Position numbers and translations under genes: made by a program. From the NCBI GenBank assembly GCA_037447655.1, contig JBBHKE010001703.1, forward strand, positions 1-64,000: a stretch of DNA of 64,000 bases. Direction: 5' to 3'. Position 1 is the stretch's first letter; each line of letters begins with the position of its first letter. The notes below the pieces were generated by a model. That model was not told the DNA's origin. It did no database searches and saw only the letters and a program-made list of their open reading frames with translations. The stretch comes from Zygnema cylindricum. Its lineage: Eukaryota > Streptophyta > Zygnematophyceae > Zygnematales > Zygnemataceae. Positions 45,331 to 56,010 of the stretch are shown in pieces.

Positions 45331-45639
45331 GAGGATGCCTTCTGATAGCTAAGAATATTCAGATTAAAGAAGAGAGTCAATCTGTGGATGTTTTTAGTAT
45401 GGATGCAGCTCAAATGAGTGAGAAAATACAAGAGTAAATCCTTCTTCAGCAGGTACCTTTTACTCCATCTTCTTCTACTTCCTCTACGTCTCTCCCACAT
45501 GCCTCTGGGCTGTCAGATCCTCTTTCCGGAGCTGCTCCTTCTCTTGAACCTCGTACCAATCCACGCCCTCTGCGGCAGACTAGGGGACCTACGGTTCTCG
45601 AGTCATATTTTCCAAAGGGAAGAAGGCAAAGTAGCCACC

Positions 45640-47246
45640 TTCGAGGCAACTGAGTAGAGAGTGCTTTTTCTGCAAGCACAAGGGAGACGCTTTCTATTCA
45701 AGAAGCTTTTTCCGTTCCTGAAAAAATCATTGGATCTTACCTGCAAATGACGAGATAAAGTCAATTATAGAAGCCTAAACTTGGGAACTTGTGGAGCTCC
45801 CACGGAATCCGAAAGCTATCGGTTGTAAGTGGGTCTTCAAACTGAAATTGAGTCCTAATAATAAAATTGAGAAATTTAAAGCTAAACTTTTTGCTATGGG
45901 ATTTAGCCAGAAAGAGGGAATTGATTATGAAGATACCTTCTCTTTTGTGGTTTGTTTTCTTATGGTTAGAGTTTTGTTGTCTCTTGCTGCAATAGAGGAT
46001 ATGGAAATGCATCAGATGGACGTTAAGACTGCTTTCTTGCATGGTGATTTGGAGAAAGTAATTTATATGAAGTAGCCAGAGATGTATGCAGAAAAAGGGA
46101 AAGAAAAGTTGGTCTGTAAATTGTTGAAGTCCCTGTATGGTCTGAAACACTCTCCGATTTAATGGGACCTAAAATTAGATGAGTTTTTAACCAATCTTGG
46201 CTTTACCACGATCAGTTAAGATCACTCAGTCTGTGTAATACAAGGTGAGGATGGAGTGATTTATATGGTATTGTATGTAGATGATTTGTTGTTGATTAGT
46301 AAATCTATCAATGATATTAATAAAATAAAAGCAACTGTGAGGATTTGGGTGAGGCTAAGTATATCCTAGGAATTCACGTAGAAAGAGACAGGAGACAAAA
46401 AAATATTAGTTTAACTCAGAAAGAAGCAATCGCGAACATGCTAGAAAAGTTTGGCATGTCAAAAGGAAAGGAGAGTGCCACCCCTATGAAATTCAGGTGG
46501 AAGTTGGAGGGTACGGAAACGGATGGTGGTGTTTTGGTTGATAATTTTTTGGATTGAGGGGAGGCAGATTCTATGTTCTCCATTCCTTACAGGCACATTG
46601 TCGGAAGCATCATTTATTTCATGAACTGTAGTCGTGCGGACATTGCAGCGGCGTTTGGAGCTTTGAGCCGAAGCCTGCAAAATCTGAAGAAGTCGGACTA
46701 CGAGGCAACAAAGACATTTTCTTCGTTATCTTGCATGAACTCGAAATATTAGACTCTCTCTCGGTGGAGAGGCAGTCAAAATTCATACATAGAGCGATGC
46801 GAGCTACGGAGATATGCCCAGCCGACGCTCCACCACCGGATACATTTTGAAGATCAGCAATGGAACTTGCTGCTCAAGCAACAACATTCAGAAGGTAACA
46901 GCTCAGTCTACCATGTAGGTTGAGTACATGGTTGCCAGCTTAGCAGTTAAGGAGTTACTATGGGTAAAGTCTCTTCTCCAAGAGCTTCTCTTTATGCAAT
47001 CTAACCTCAAATAGTGTAGTGTGATAATCAGGCAACCATAGCAATTGCATCTAATCGAAACCGTCACTTTAAGAGTAAGCACATTGACATCAAGTTGCAT
47101 TTTGTGAGAGAAAAGGTGATGGGAAAAGTCTTGAAGTTGAGTTATTAACCGGATGAGCAAATGGTTGCTGACATGATGAAAAAACCTTTGCCCGCACCCA
47201 AATTAAAATTATGTAGGGATGCATGTGGGTTAAGTGACTAGTGAGT
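45640..47246 (+). pseudogene. C reverse transcriptase and RNase H
   Basis: [57 protein letters not shown] (first catalytic Asp), SLYGLKHSP and VLYVDDLLLISKSINDINKI (catalytic pair), LGEAKYILGIHVERDRRQKN, TQKEAIANMLEKFGM, IPYRHIVGSIIYFMNCSRAD, then RNase H (SDASYGDMPSRRS-type, AQSTM, NRHFKSKHIDIKLHFVREKV, MKKPLPAPKLKLC). Stops at 45777, 46074, 46160 and 46558 are visible. The RT catalytic residues are intact. Confidence 0.88.
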
Positions 47247-47263
47247 CTAAAGCTTTAGGTGGG

Positions 47264-47327
47264 TGTTGTTTTTGGATAGCTTTAGTCCTCTCTATTTTTG
47301 GGTTGTGATAGAGAGAGAGAGAGAGCT
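47264..47327 (+). repeat. 3' LTR of C, first part
   Basis: TGTTGTTTTTGGATAGC through a (GA)n run; interrupted by D and resumed at 51932. Confidence 0.88.
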
Positions 47328-48642
47328 TGTTGTCCATAGCCTATTTCAGCCATGGATTACTCACGGAAGACACCCACGGTCTACCCCAAAACAGTTGTGT
47401 TTCAGACAGCACAAATCATTCCACAATAAGTAAAAGTAGTTCAAATTGTACTAGTATTTAGTATATACTAGACACTATAACCTCCCAAAATTACAGCCAA
47501 ATAAACAAAGGATTCCAATAGATACGAGACGAGCTCCAGAGTTTCCCAAAAACAGTTGACAGATTACCAACCTAGCCAAGTAGACTCCTCACAGAATTCT
47601 ACAAAAAAAATAGAACAAAATGAAACTACACACGTATATAGTTTCTACATCATAGAACATTCACACAAAGTTTCATATCAAGATATCAATCAGAGTGTTC
47701 ACACTGATAGGTCAAAGATGCAGAAACACAGTCAGCCATTACTTTGATAAACTCAGCTGATAATAAAAATAAACTAAGTCCTACAATTTATAATCACACA
47801 GTCATCTACTGATTCTTACACTAATTAAGGAACTACACGTGTAACTAAGTACTATACACTAATAAAGACATTGTACATCAACTCTACCGGAAGTACGTCC
47901 AAAACCCTAGTTTTAACTTTTATTCTAATTTAATCCTGTAACACTAAAATTAGTTCACTACATACAAAAAACAGTTGTTTCATATATATATACAAATAGT
48001 GGCCGTACATAAATTGTGCCACTTGCTTAGTCAGCAATTAGCGAATCCGTCCAAATGACTGTAAGCGTCCGTACAAGTCAATTATGAATTCATGGATCGT
48101 CTTAAGATGTAAAGTTAATCTTCGCGGAGGACGACACGCGTCCAAGTCATTATCTGTGGTCCCATTTCAAATCGATGCTTAGTCAGCATGGTTCACATAA
48201 GTCCAACCGACTGTTGTTGTGCGGTACGAAGCATCTGAGTGCGTACGGCGGGCTTCGTCACTTGTGGTCTTGCGCGAATCGCGTCCGTCTACACGATTCG
48301 AATCAACGTTCCATACTGAATCAGTACAGTAAATTTACCGGATGTCTGGTCCAAACTTCGTCCGTCCGATTCTGCAAATCCGCTCGCTCGATAATGACAC
48401 GTAGATGTGAGTATCGGCGCCATTCGAAATACCAGCAAAATTCTCATATGCTGACGCGTGTCCCTGTAGAAGTACGGTACACTCTTTTGTCCTTCTACTA
48501 CTGTAACACTATTAGGGTTCAGTACTAAAGTGTGTATACCAAAAATATTCTAAGTACTAAAAAAATATTCTAAGTACTATTCTAAAAAAATCGTTCTCTC
48601 ACTAACCCATTAAATGATCACAAAAGCTTTCATATCACAACA
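47328..48642 (-). repeat. 3' LTR of D
   Basis: TGTTGTCCATAG...CATATCACAACA, 1315 bp. The minus strand holds an intact short gag start (ATG near 47354, MAEIGYGQQ) that runs to the LTR end. A TATATATATA run near 47985 is a candidate TATA region. Confidence 0.87.
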
Positions 48643-49418
48643 CTCCCCTAAAGCTTTAGACTCAATACTACACTTAGTCTACAGAGCTGTCAATTGTAAT
48701 TTAGGTTTATGCTGAAGCAAGGACTTTAGAAAATATTCTAAGTTCGGAAATTCCCTCTCACAACCTCTACTACTAAACATCCAAAACTTTATAAAAACAA
48801 CACTCTTCCGAAGTTTTAGATGCGTTAGTTTTAAGCATACATATACTAAGAACTCTAAGATTTTGTTAAACTTTCAACCACTCCAATTTTTCTCCCGTTT
48901 AAACAATGATGTTTCACTTTGGAGGTGTCGGTGTGTCCACCTCAAAAATAGCTTTTTGGGGCTTTTGTGTGGTCGCCTGTGGAGCTGGTTTCTTCTCCAG
49001 TTGGTCTTCCGTAATCTGCATCTTATTTTTGTTTTCTTACTACATTCTGGTCTCCTCATAGACTTTGTGCTTTATTTATAAGTTGCCTCCCCATTACCTC
49101 TAGAAAGTGTGATCATTCTCACTAGTTTTTGGTTTTTTTCCATAGTTTTTCTACTCCCTTGTTAAGTTATTATCTTAAAGTTTTTCTATCTTTTTCCGCA
49201 GTTTTTCTCCTCCCTTCTAAAGTTATTATCTTAAATTTTTTCTTTTCGATTCCTCTGAACTTCAATGACACTATTCTCCTTCTATTTTCTATATGTATTT
49301 TCCCATTGTATGTCAATCCATCATTTTCTCTCTCATCATTCTCCTTCTTTACTCTAATTTGTTTATCATCTTCTCTGTCTTTCTTTCAGGCTTGTTTTCA
49401 GTTCAGTATGTACTATAT
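48643..49418 (-). other. D internal region, 3' part, no recognised domain
   Basis: After the polypurine tract (CTCCCCTAAAGCTTTAGACT) lies sequence with short minus-strand frames, including a basic frame at 49059-48874 and, in another phase, an open segment starting MQITEDQLEKKPAPQATTQK. A second polypurine-tract-like CACTCTTCCGAAGTTTTAGA occurs near 48800. TTCTxCTCCCTT...AAGTTATTATCTTAAA is duplicated at 49145-49240. Confidence 0.5.
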
Positions 49419-49973
49419 CTAAAGAATATTTGCATTCAATTTTAAGTGTACTTCACTTCCTTTTACTCCTCTTTCTTCAAGATTCTCAACCCCTTGTAAG
49501 TAATTTCCACACACCAATCTATCACAACAGAGAGTAAAAAAAACCAAATCTTTTTCACTCTCTTCTTTCTCCACACTATCTTTGGTGACCACACTATTTT
49601 CAGTTTCTTCCACTTTCATTTTCGGATGTCCTTCACTTCCTTCAACTTTTCCTATTTCAGTAACCCCTTCTTTTTGTAAGTTTGTGACACTCACCAATCT
49701 GTCATTGGAAACATTGACAGTAGACAAAACCTTTTCTGTTACTTCTTCCTCCACTCCATTTTCTGTTGCAGCAACTCTTCCCTTACCTTTGTCTTTCACC
49801 ATATTATGAAAATCATAAACAATCGGCAAGTAAACATATTTGTCGACCGAATGTGTAGGCCTTTTGTCATTGGTTGAGGCTTGTCCCTCGCTCATGAAAG
49901 CAATTGGTTCCCTCCTTGTTGAGGGTAGAACTCTATTGTTGTTCATCCATCTCTGAAAATTCTTGTAACACAT
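49419..49973 (-). CDS. 184-codon ORF of element D, function unknown
   Basis: An uninterrupted minus-strand frame downstream of and overlapping the gag-like frame by about 30 bp. The protein is hydrophilic, Glu/Lys/Val-rich, with an N-terminal basic stretch (NFQRWMNNNRVLPSTRREP) and two imperfect repeats of about 35 residues (beginning DRLVSVTNLQKEGVTE and DRLVCGNYLQGVENLE, each followed by GSE-H-K/L). It resembles neither protease, integrase nor RT. It may be the C-terminal part of gag reached by a frameshift, since it begins right after the zinc knuckle region. Confidence that it is translated is modest. Confidence 0.5.
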   Translation of the reverse strand: MCYKNFQRWMNNNRVLPSTRREPIAFMSEGQASTNDKRPTHSVDKYVYLPIVYDFHNMVKDKGKGRVAATENGVEEEVTEKVLSTVNVSNDRLVSVTNLQKEGVTEIGKVEGSEGHPKMKVEETENSVVTKDSVEKEESEKDLVFFTLCCDRLVCGNYLQGVENLEERGVKGSEVHLKLNANIL

Positions 49974-50652
49974 ACACTTTTATATGATAGACATACAGTG
50001 AAGGTATGTCCTAAATCATTACAGTAAAAACAATTTTTAGGTCCATTTCCGCTATTACTTCTAATTTTTTGAAACTGAGACTTAGAGACCTCCATATTCC
50101 TCTCAAAAAAAAAATTCCAATCTTCTTCCTCTAGCACTATGTGGATTGCTTGACTTAAGTTCCAATCCCTTTTATCTATTTGAGCTATTCTATTTGATGC
50201 ATCTCTATAGGCACTGGGTAATCCTCTCATTAATAAAACAACTTGTTGAGCATCTATAAAGCATCCTCCTGCCAAAGCATTTTCTGCAAACAAAATTTGT
50301 ATACCAGTACAATATTCCACCATACTTCCGCGTACATACTTTCAAAAAGTTTAGTGGCACTACTAAACCAGTTATACAAAAAGTCTCTGAATACCTACAT
50401 TCTAGGCATTTCCATAGTTCACCTCCATTTTTCATCTTTAGATTTGTCATTGCCAGTTTCTTAGTCAAGGAGTTTTTGATAACTCTTAGACACTCACGGT
50501 TCTTCTTTTCCCATCCACTTGATGTTTCGGCCAGAGTACCATCCACCACATCCATTTTATCCGTCATCTCGAAGTAGCTCTCAAGCACACACTTCTAGCA
50601 GTGATAATTAGATCCATCAAATATGGGTAGCCATGAGTGTGGGCCCATAGCC
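49943..50652 (-). pseudogene. Gag of element D
   Basis: On the minus strand gag reads from the LTR end (GYGQQ) through the primer binding site as AMGPHSWLPIFDGSNYHC, meets one TAG, then continues KCVLESYFEMTDKMDVVDGT and NRECLRVIKNSLTKKLAMTN. A frameshift near 50340 leads to QQVVLLMRGLPSAYRDASNR and the zinc knuckle CFYCNDLGHTFTVC (CX2CX4HX4C, near 50020). The same frame order as E gag supports the assignment. The start ATG of this 5' LTR is mutated to ATA, while the 3' LTR keeps ATG. Confidence 0.85.
50640..50652 (-). promoter_or_regulatory. Primer binding site of D
   Basis: GGCTATGGGCCCA on the minus strand directly after the LTR end GGACAACA. It differs by one base (a G:T-compatible C for T) from the A2 site and is complementary to the initiator tRNA-Met anticodon stem-loop. 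Confidence 0.8.
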
Positions 50653-51931
50653 TGTTGTCCATAGCCTATTTCAACTATGGATTACTCACGGAAGACACCC
50701 ACAGACTACCCCAAAACAGCAATGTTTCAGACAGCACAGATCACTCCACAATAAGTAAAAGTAGTTCAAACTGCACCAGTATGCAGAATATACTAGACAC
50801 TATAACCTCCCAAAATTACAGCCAAATAAACAAAGGATTCCACTAGATACGAGCTCCAGAGTTTCCCAAAAACAGTTGACAGATTACCAACCTAGCCAAG
50901 TAGACTCCTCACAGAATTCTACAAAAAAAATAGAACAAAATGAAACTACACACGTATATAGTTTCTACATCATAGAACATTCACACAAAGTTTCATATCA
51001 AGATATCAATCAGAGTGTTCACACTGATAGGTCAAAGATGCAAAAACACAGTCAGCCATTACTTTGATAAACTTAGTTGATAATAAAAATAAACTAAGTC
51101 CTACAATTTATAATCACACAGTCATCTACTGATTCTTACACTAATTAAGGAACTACACGTGTAACTAAGTACTATACACTAATAAAGGCATTGTATGTCA
51201 ACTGTACCGGAAGTATGTCCAAAACCCTATTTTTAACTTTTATCCTAACTTAATCTTGTAACACTAAAATTAGTTCACTACCTACAAAAAACAGTGGTTT
51301 CAGATATATACAAATAGTGGTCGTACATAAATTGTGCCACTTGCTTAGTCAGCAATTAGCGAATCCGTCCAAATGACCGTAAGAGTCCGTACAAGTCAAT
51401 TATGAATTCATGGATCGTCTTAAGATGTAAAGTAAATCTTCGCGGAGGACGACACGCGTCCAAGTCATTATCTGTGGTCCCATTTCAAATCGATGCTTAG
51501 TCAGCATGGTTCACATAAGTCCAACCGACTGTTGTTGTGCGGTACGAAGCATCTGAGTGCGTACGGCGGGCTTCGTCACTTGTGGTCTTGCGCGAATCGC
51601 GTCCGTCTACACGATTCGAATCAACGTTCTATACTGAATCCGTACAGTAAATTTACCGGATGTTCGGTCCAAACTTTGTCCATTCGATTCTGCGAATCTG
51701 CTCGTTCGATATTCGACACGTAGATGTGAGTGTCGGCGCCATTCGAAATACTTGCAAAATTCTCATATGCCGACGCGTGTCCCTGTAGAAGTACGGTACA
51801 CTCTTTTGTCCTTATACTACTGTAACACTATTAGGGGTCAGTACTAAAGTGTGTATACCAAAAATATTCTAAGTACTAATCCATCTCTCACTGACCAATT
51901 TACTGTGTACTACAGCTTTCATATCACAACA
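50653..51931 (-). repeat. 5' LTR of D
   Basis: 1279 bp copy of 47328-48642; differences include a missing ~30 bp AAAATATTCTAAGTACT duplication that is present near 48545-48590 in the 3' LTR. Otherwise the two copies are very similar. Confidence 0.87.
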
Positions 51932-52716
51932 GAGTTGTTCAGGACTTAGTTTGTTTTTGGGTAAGTCCGGTTCAGTACTTGCTAGTATTAGTGTGACTCT
52001 GAAATTGAGAGTTCACGGTTTAGTCACACTAGGGACACGGGTCGTCTGCTTCGAGGAATGCTTAAGTACGTCCTCCGTGGACATACATACATTCGGTAAG
52101 GACCACATAATTCTTGAGAGCACATCCACGGTGCCGAATTTGGTGATCGGATGGCTGACACCTACCGCCGAAAACTGTTGACTTGGCATGACTAGATCAG
52201 GAAAAATTTTCTCTATTATCGTAATATTATTGTCGGTGTAAATATTTGTTAGAACATAATTTTGTCTGTAGTGAATTAGTTGATTAGTGTAGAATGCGTG
52301 ATTTATGACATACCTTGTGTACACAGATATACTCACAATAGTTTTGTTAGACGTATGGCTTGAATGCCTCCATACAGCTTAGTATAACTTCAATATAAAA
52401 GTAGGACTTAGTAAATTTTGGAGTTCAGGAACAAATGATATGAAAACTGGACACTCAGTTTTATGTAATTTCATCTCTAAATATCTCATAGATGTGTGAG
52501 CACAATTAAATGAAATTTTGTATGTATGTTCTTCTCTATGTTATCTAAACTGTTTTGGATTTGTAGTACTATTGTGTCCCATTATTGCAAGTTATTATCT
52601 GTCAAAGTTGTTGTTCTGCCATCGGTCTTTGTGGAAGCTTCCTCTCTTGATTTGTTCTACAATGACTACTGCTGCCTCTTCTTCATCTTCAGTAACAGCA
52701 GTTGTCTCTGAACAAT
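51932..52716 (+). repeat. 3' LTR of C, second part
   Basis: Continues the LTR begun at 47264. Near its end a gag start (ATG at 52662) reads MTTAASSSSSVTAVVSEQ and the LTR terminates ACAATA (mutated CAACA). The 5' LTR of the same element lacks this portion. Confidence 0.85.
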
Positions 52717-53120
52717 AGTTTATACATGTGAAAACGGGTTTGCCCAATCCCTCTTGGACTGCATTACGAGGAATTAAACCTGAGTGTGTTTTTCCGTTCA
52801 CACGCCACTCACTTTTTCGTATCGACGTCGTTGTGTGATATTTTTTTTTTACTTCTGTATGAAATAACGACCAATTAACGTCCAATTAACGCACAAAAGG
52901 GCACATTTCAATAGCACATTAACTATTTAAAAACCTAACATTCAATATTTAAATACCGTATGCATTACAGTAATTGACACTAATTAAAATATATTGATAG
53001 TAGCTTAAAGAAATAACTAACGTTATTAATTTCATTTTAGGTTCAAAAGTCGTAATTTAGGGGAGCCGATATAGTGTTCGTAAGACTACACCGTGAATCG
53101 ATATTAGCATCAAAGACTCT
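52717..53120 (+). repeat. Dispersed repeat H, copy 3 (right half)
   Basis: TACATGTGAAAACGGG, GAGTGTG, CACTCACTTTTTCGTATCGACG and ATGAAATAAC continue the repeat whose left half ends at 43067; compare 18565-18740 and 19250-19420. Confidence 0.6.
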
Positions 53121-54110
53121 AATTGCGGCACCCCGTTTTTTACCCAAATTATCAAATAAATTTAATAAAAACCCATGAAAAAACCCTTTAGAGTAAATGA
53201 GTTCTTTCAAAACCTCCAAATTCTCAAATAGCGTTAATATCGTTATTTGTTTCATAACGCTATCTTTTTGTAAACGCTTATAACGATTCACGGTGTAGCA
53301 GCGATTCACGCTCTATCAACACTTTGTCGCCGATGGAAATTTAGGGTGACCGTCCATTCCTGCAAACTAATCAATCAATTATCACCAGCCGTTACAGTTT
53401 TAATTCGTCCGTGGTATTTTGTGTCATCACTGGGGAAAAGCACGAAATACACCGTCGCTGCCGAGTCTCCCCTTTACTTTGTCCTTCAGGATGATACTAT
53501 ATTAACGATATAGTCGGGGACTGTACTGTAGGTTACTGAATCTCGTAAATGATCATACCGTGTACCCTTGAAGATACTCCAAGGGGTCCTGGAGATATTC
53601 ACCGCCGGATGTTTTTTAAGCATCCCCAATGCTTTTGCAGTTTTGCTCCATCCTTAGAAACGCTCCACGTGGAGCAGATTATATGTGCCACGAAGCTCAC
53701 CAAACGAGCCCCTTACAAAGCATAAACGTCTAAACGAACTTGAGAACTGACAGGGTGGATGCAAATTCAACCAGAATCTCAAGCAAATCTACCAAATTCC
53801 TTGCATCGTCAACTCTCACTATGCCTGCCTGCCGTTGGTTATAATGATTTCAACGTTTCACGTCTTTTCAATTTTTGTTTGTAGGTTAATTTTCGGATTG
53901 TACATTGAAACCTTACGATATTTTAAAAGTTCAAATTTCTCACAAATATTCTGTAGAGATCTTGTACGCTTTCCCACAAATTTCGAATGCTTTAAGTGGC
54001 AAACCAGAATCGTTAGAATATACTACAATCTCGTTCCATGCCACGTCCAAAAAAAAAGATATGAGTACACTACACCGTGAACTGCTATTTGTGATGATAA
54101 CACTAAATCA
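53121..54110. other. Spacer without recognised gene
   Basis: No confirmed gene. 53285-53345 holds the recurrent CGATTCACGGTGTA motif and GGGTGACCGTCCATTCC, similar to the foldback element terminus. CTCCACGTGGAG at 53662-53673 is a G-box palindrome. A 39-codon minus-strand frame near 53735-53850 (RVDDARNLVDLLEILVEFAS) is mildly protein-like but matches nothing I know. Confidence 0.45.
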
Positions 54111-55060
54111 TATTGAAATCACTAGATTTATGGAGTATTTTCAAGGTCTGAATAGCTTAATAGAAAAAAGAAAAGAAAAGCGCAGGCACTTTGCCTCCAC
54201 CTCTTTCCTCTATCCCCTATACTTGTTATAGTCACTCAAGGAGAGAGACAATGGTGGAGCCATGGCTGCCTCAGCTCTATAGGCAGGACTAAAGAGTGAC
54301 ATAAGTCACTCTCAGCGTAGCCGTCAGCTAAACTACTCTTTCGTAGGAGTTTGTTAAAGTACATAGGGTGTGATAATTACTTAAATTGTATTATGATCTT
54401 TCATCCGATTAACGGACATATGAATGAAGGGTCATAGAACTAGTTAATATTTAGTGCGAATGTTATCCCGCACGAAACAAATGAATCGGACATTTGTTTC
54501 GACGGCTAACATTTAATGTCGGTTTTTATCCAACGGCACATATCGCCGCCGAGATCCCGAAATGGTAACTTTGGCGTTTTTGGATGTGGCATGACCTGGC
54601 GCCACGTAGAGAGATAATATTTGGTCGCGAGAATTCTAGTGAACACATGGACGAGTACCATGTGGACACGCGTTCACTCAATGGCCTTGTCGTACAGGGG
54701 CCGTATAGAAAGGACGTCGACCGTAGTACCTTTCAATACTTTACTCCATTTGATAAGATCGTACTGTAGTAGATAGGGGTTATGAGAGGGAAGTAGGACT
54801 TATAATTTTTTAGACAGTCACCTCTCTTTTTGAGAGTTTATATGAATTGGCATCTTTGTCACCTTATAACTTAACGGCTGGTTAGCCATTCTCAGTGATT
54901 CTTTTTGCTACATCTCAAGGGATTCTAAACTATACATGGGTGCAGTCAGATTGTCAATTAGTCTACTTGGGCAGCAGTGGTTGTGGCTGAAAGTTGTTTA
55001 GTTAAAAACTACCAAGAGGCTTCGTGACTTCTGTAGTCCAATGCAGGACACAGAATTGCA
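54111..55060 (+). repeat. 5' LTR of A3
   Basis: Starts TATTGAAATCACTAG (TG mutated to TA) and ends CAGAATTGCA. It lacks about 55 bp of the tRNA-like module, including the B-box, present in the 3' LTR (54313 against 60381-60440). Confidence 0.87.
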
Positions 55061-55725
55061 GGTTATGTGCCCACCCTCTAGGGTATCCACCTTCAATGGA
55101 TCTGGGTTCATCTATTAGGAAGCCATGATGACAAAGGCTTTGTGCAAAAAACGATACTGGGGTATTGTCAGTGGACAAGTGTAACGTCCACCTCAGGGAA
55201 CTCCACCAGGGTTTGGTAGAATAATGTAATCTGCAGCAGCATCTGCTGCGGCAGAGGAGGCAGATGATGGGGACAGCAGTGTGTTCGAAAAGGGGAAAGA
55301 GAGCGAGACGCCTCTTCCTCCTATTACTCCTATTACCACGGCACCCGAAGCACCGGCCGTGAAGAACGCGAAGAACGATACCCAAACGTGGGAAGACAAT
55401 AACATGGCTGCCAAAAACTTCATTCGAAGACACCTCACTTAGGTTTGGCGACCCCCCATCTTCACATTTACAAGGCCAAGGAGTTGTGGGTGACTTTGGT
55501 CGAAATCTATAGAATTGGTATTATTCAGGAGCTCCAGTTGGCCGAACAAAAGTTAGGGAATTATATTTACAAAGGGGGAAAGACTTTAAACTATTGTAAT
55601 GATCTCTCTTGTTTGTATATGGAGATGGAGAGAGCCGGGTGGATATGTAAAATAAAGATGAAAGTTAACACTCTCATCATGAAGTTACTCCGGTATATGC
55701 CCGCGTTAATGGAAGTGCAATCCTA
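55041..55725 (+). pseudogene. A3 gag, starting in the LTR
   Basis: ATG at 55041 lies 20 bases before the LTR end. The frame runs through the LTR end and primer binding site as MQDTELQVMCPPSRV before a stop in the YWEAMM block. It continues with LCKKRYWGIVSGQV, an Ala/Glu-rich linker, DNNMAAKNFIRRHLT, a stop, then LWVTLVEIYRIGIIQELQLA and YIYKGGKTLNYCNDLSCLYM. The zinc knuckle is missing because the sequence changes near 55726. Confidence 0.85.
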
Positions 55726-56010
55726 TTACGCGAACATAGATTTAGGGGGAAATGTTCCGTTGAGCTTAAGCGCAAACCGCTCAGCAGCGAGACCCAGTTC
55801 GAAATCCCACCTCGTCGTTCATGCCATTGCAACCGGAGCTGAGTTTCTGAAACCGTGGAGTTCGAAGTGCACCGTACGGCGAGAGATCGATACGAGTCCT
55901 TGAGGGGATGGGGAGCTTCCGGACGGTTCGGAGGAGAAGGAGATCCCAAAACGCGGTCATCTCGGCCAATTCACCTGGTTTAACTGTGCATCCGCGTCGT
56001 ATGCACCCTT
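55726..56010. other. Unrelated segment replacing A3 zinc knuckle and protease active site
   Basis: Between gag (ending near MKLLRYMPALMEV) and protease (resuming KLRKIPSVEIEYKDGR) there are about 280 bases more GC-rich than their surroundings. They match neither A1 gag/protease nor anything else I see in the window. Open frames occur on both strands (minus: a 90-codon frame at 55949-55677) without a recognised domain. Confidence 0.6.

Larger units (their letters stand above)
47328..51931 (-). mobile_element. Element D: non-autonomous gag-only LTR element (minus)
   Basis: Two long LTRs (47328-48642, 50653-51931) with TGTTG...CAACA ends surround only about 2.0 kb. There is a primer binding site (50640-50652), a polypurine tract (48643-48663) and flanking 5-mers GAGCT (47323-47327) and GAGTT (51932-51936). 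The internal region holds a gag-like region with a zinc knuckle and a second ORF, but I see no protease, integrase, RT or RNase H motif. This is the architecture of the described TR-GAG class; the specific family is not one I recognise. Confidence 0.88.
43068..52716 (+). mobile_element. Copia element C (plus) with nested element D
   Basis: 5' LTR begins 43068 (TGTTGTTTTTGGA). Internal gag-PR-IN-RT-RH runs to a polypurine tract at about 47247-47263. The 3' LTR starts at 47264, is interrupted by D (47328-51931) and ends at 52716. Flanks GTTTG (43063-43067) and GTTTA (52717-52721) match at 4 of 5. Without D the element is about 5.0 kb. The 5' LTR lacks its last third and the gag start: sequence jumps from LTR (GAATTAGTTACTTTA, 43470) to mid-gag. 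Confidence 0.88.

Noticed and set aside
48863-49422. Plus-strand ORFs inside element D
   Set aside because: Antisense to the element, T-rich, hydrophobic by composition and without start context or domain.
53735-53850. Possible host exon on the minus strand
   Set aside because: Only 39 codons, no recognised domain and no clear splice sites; left as spacer.
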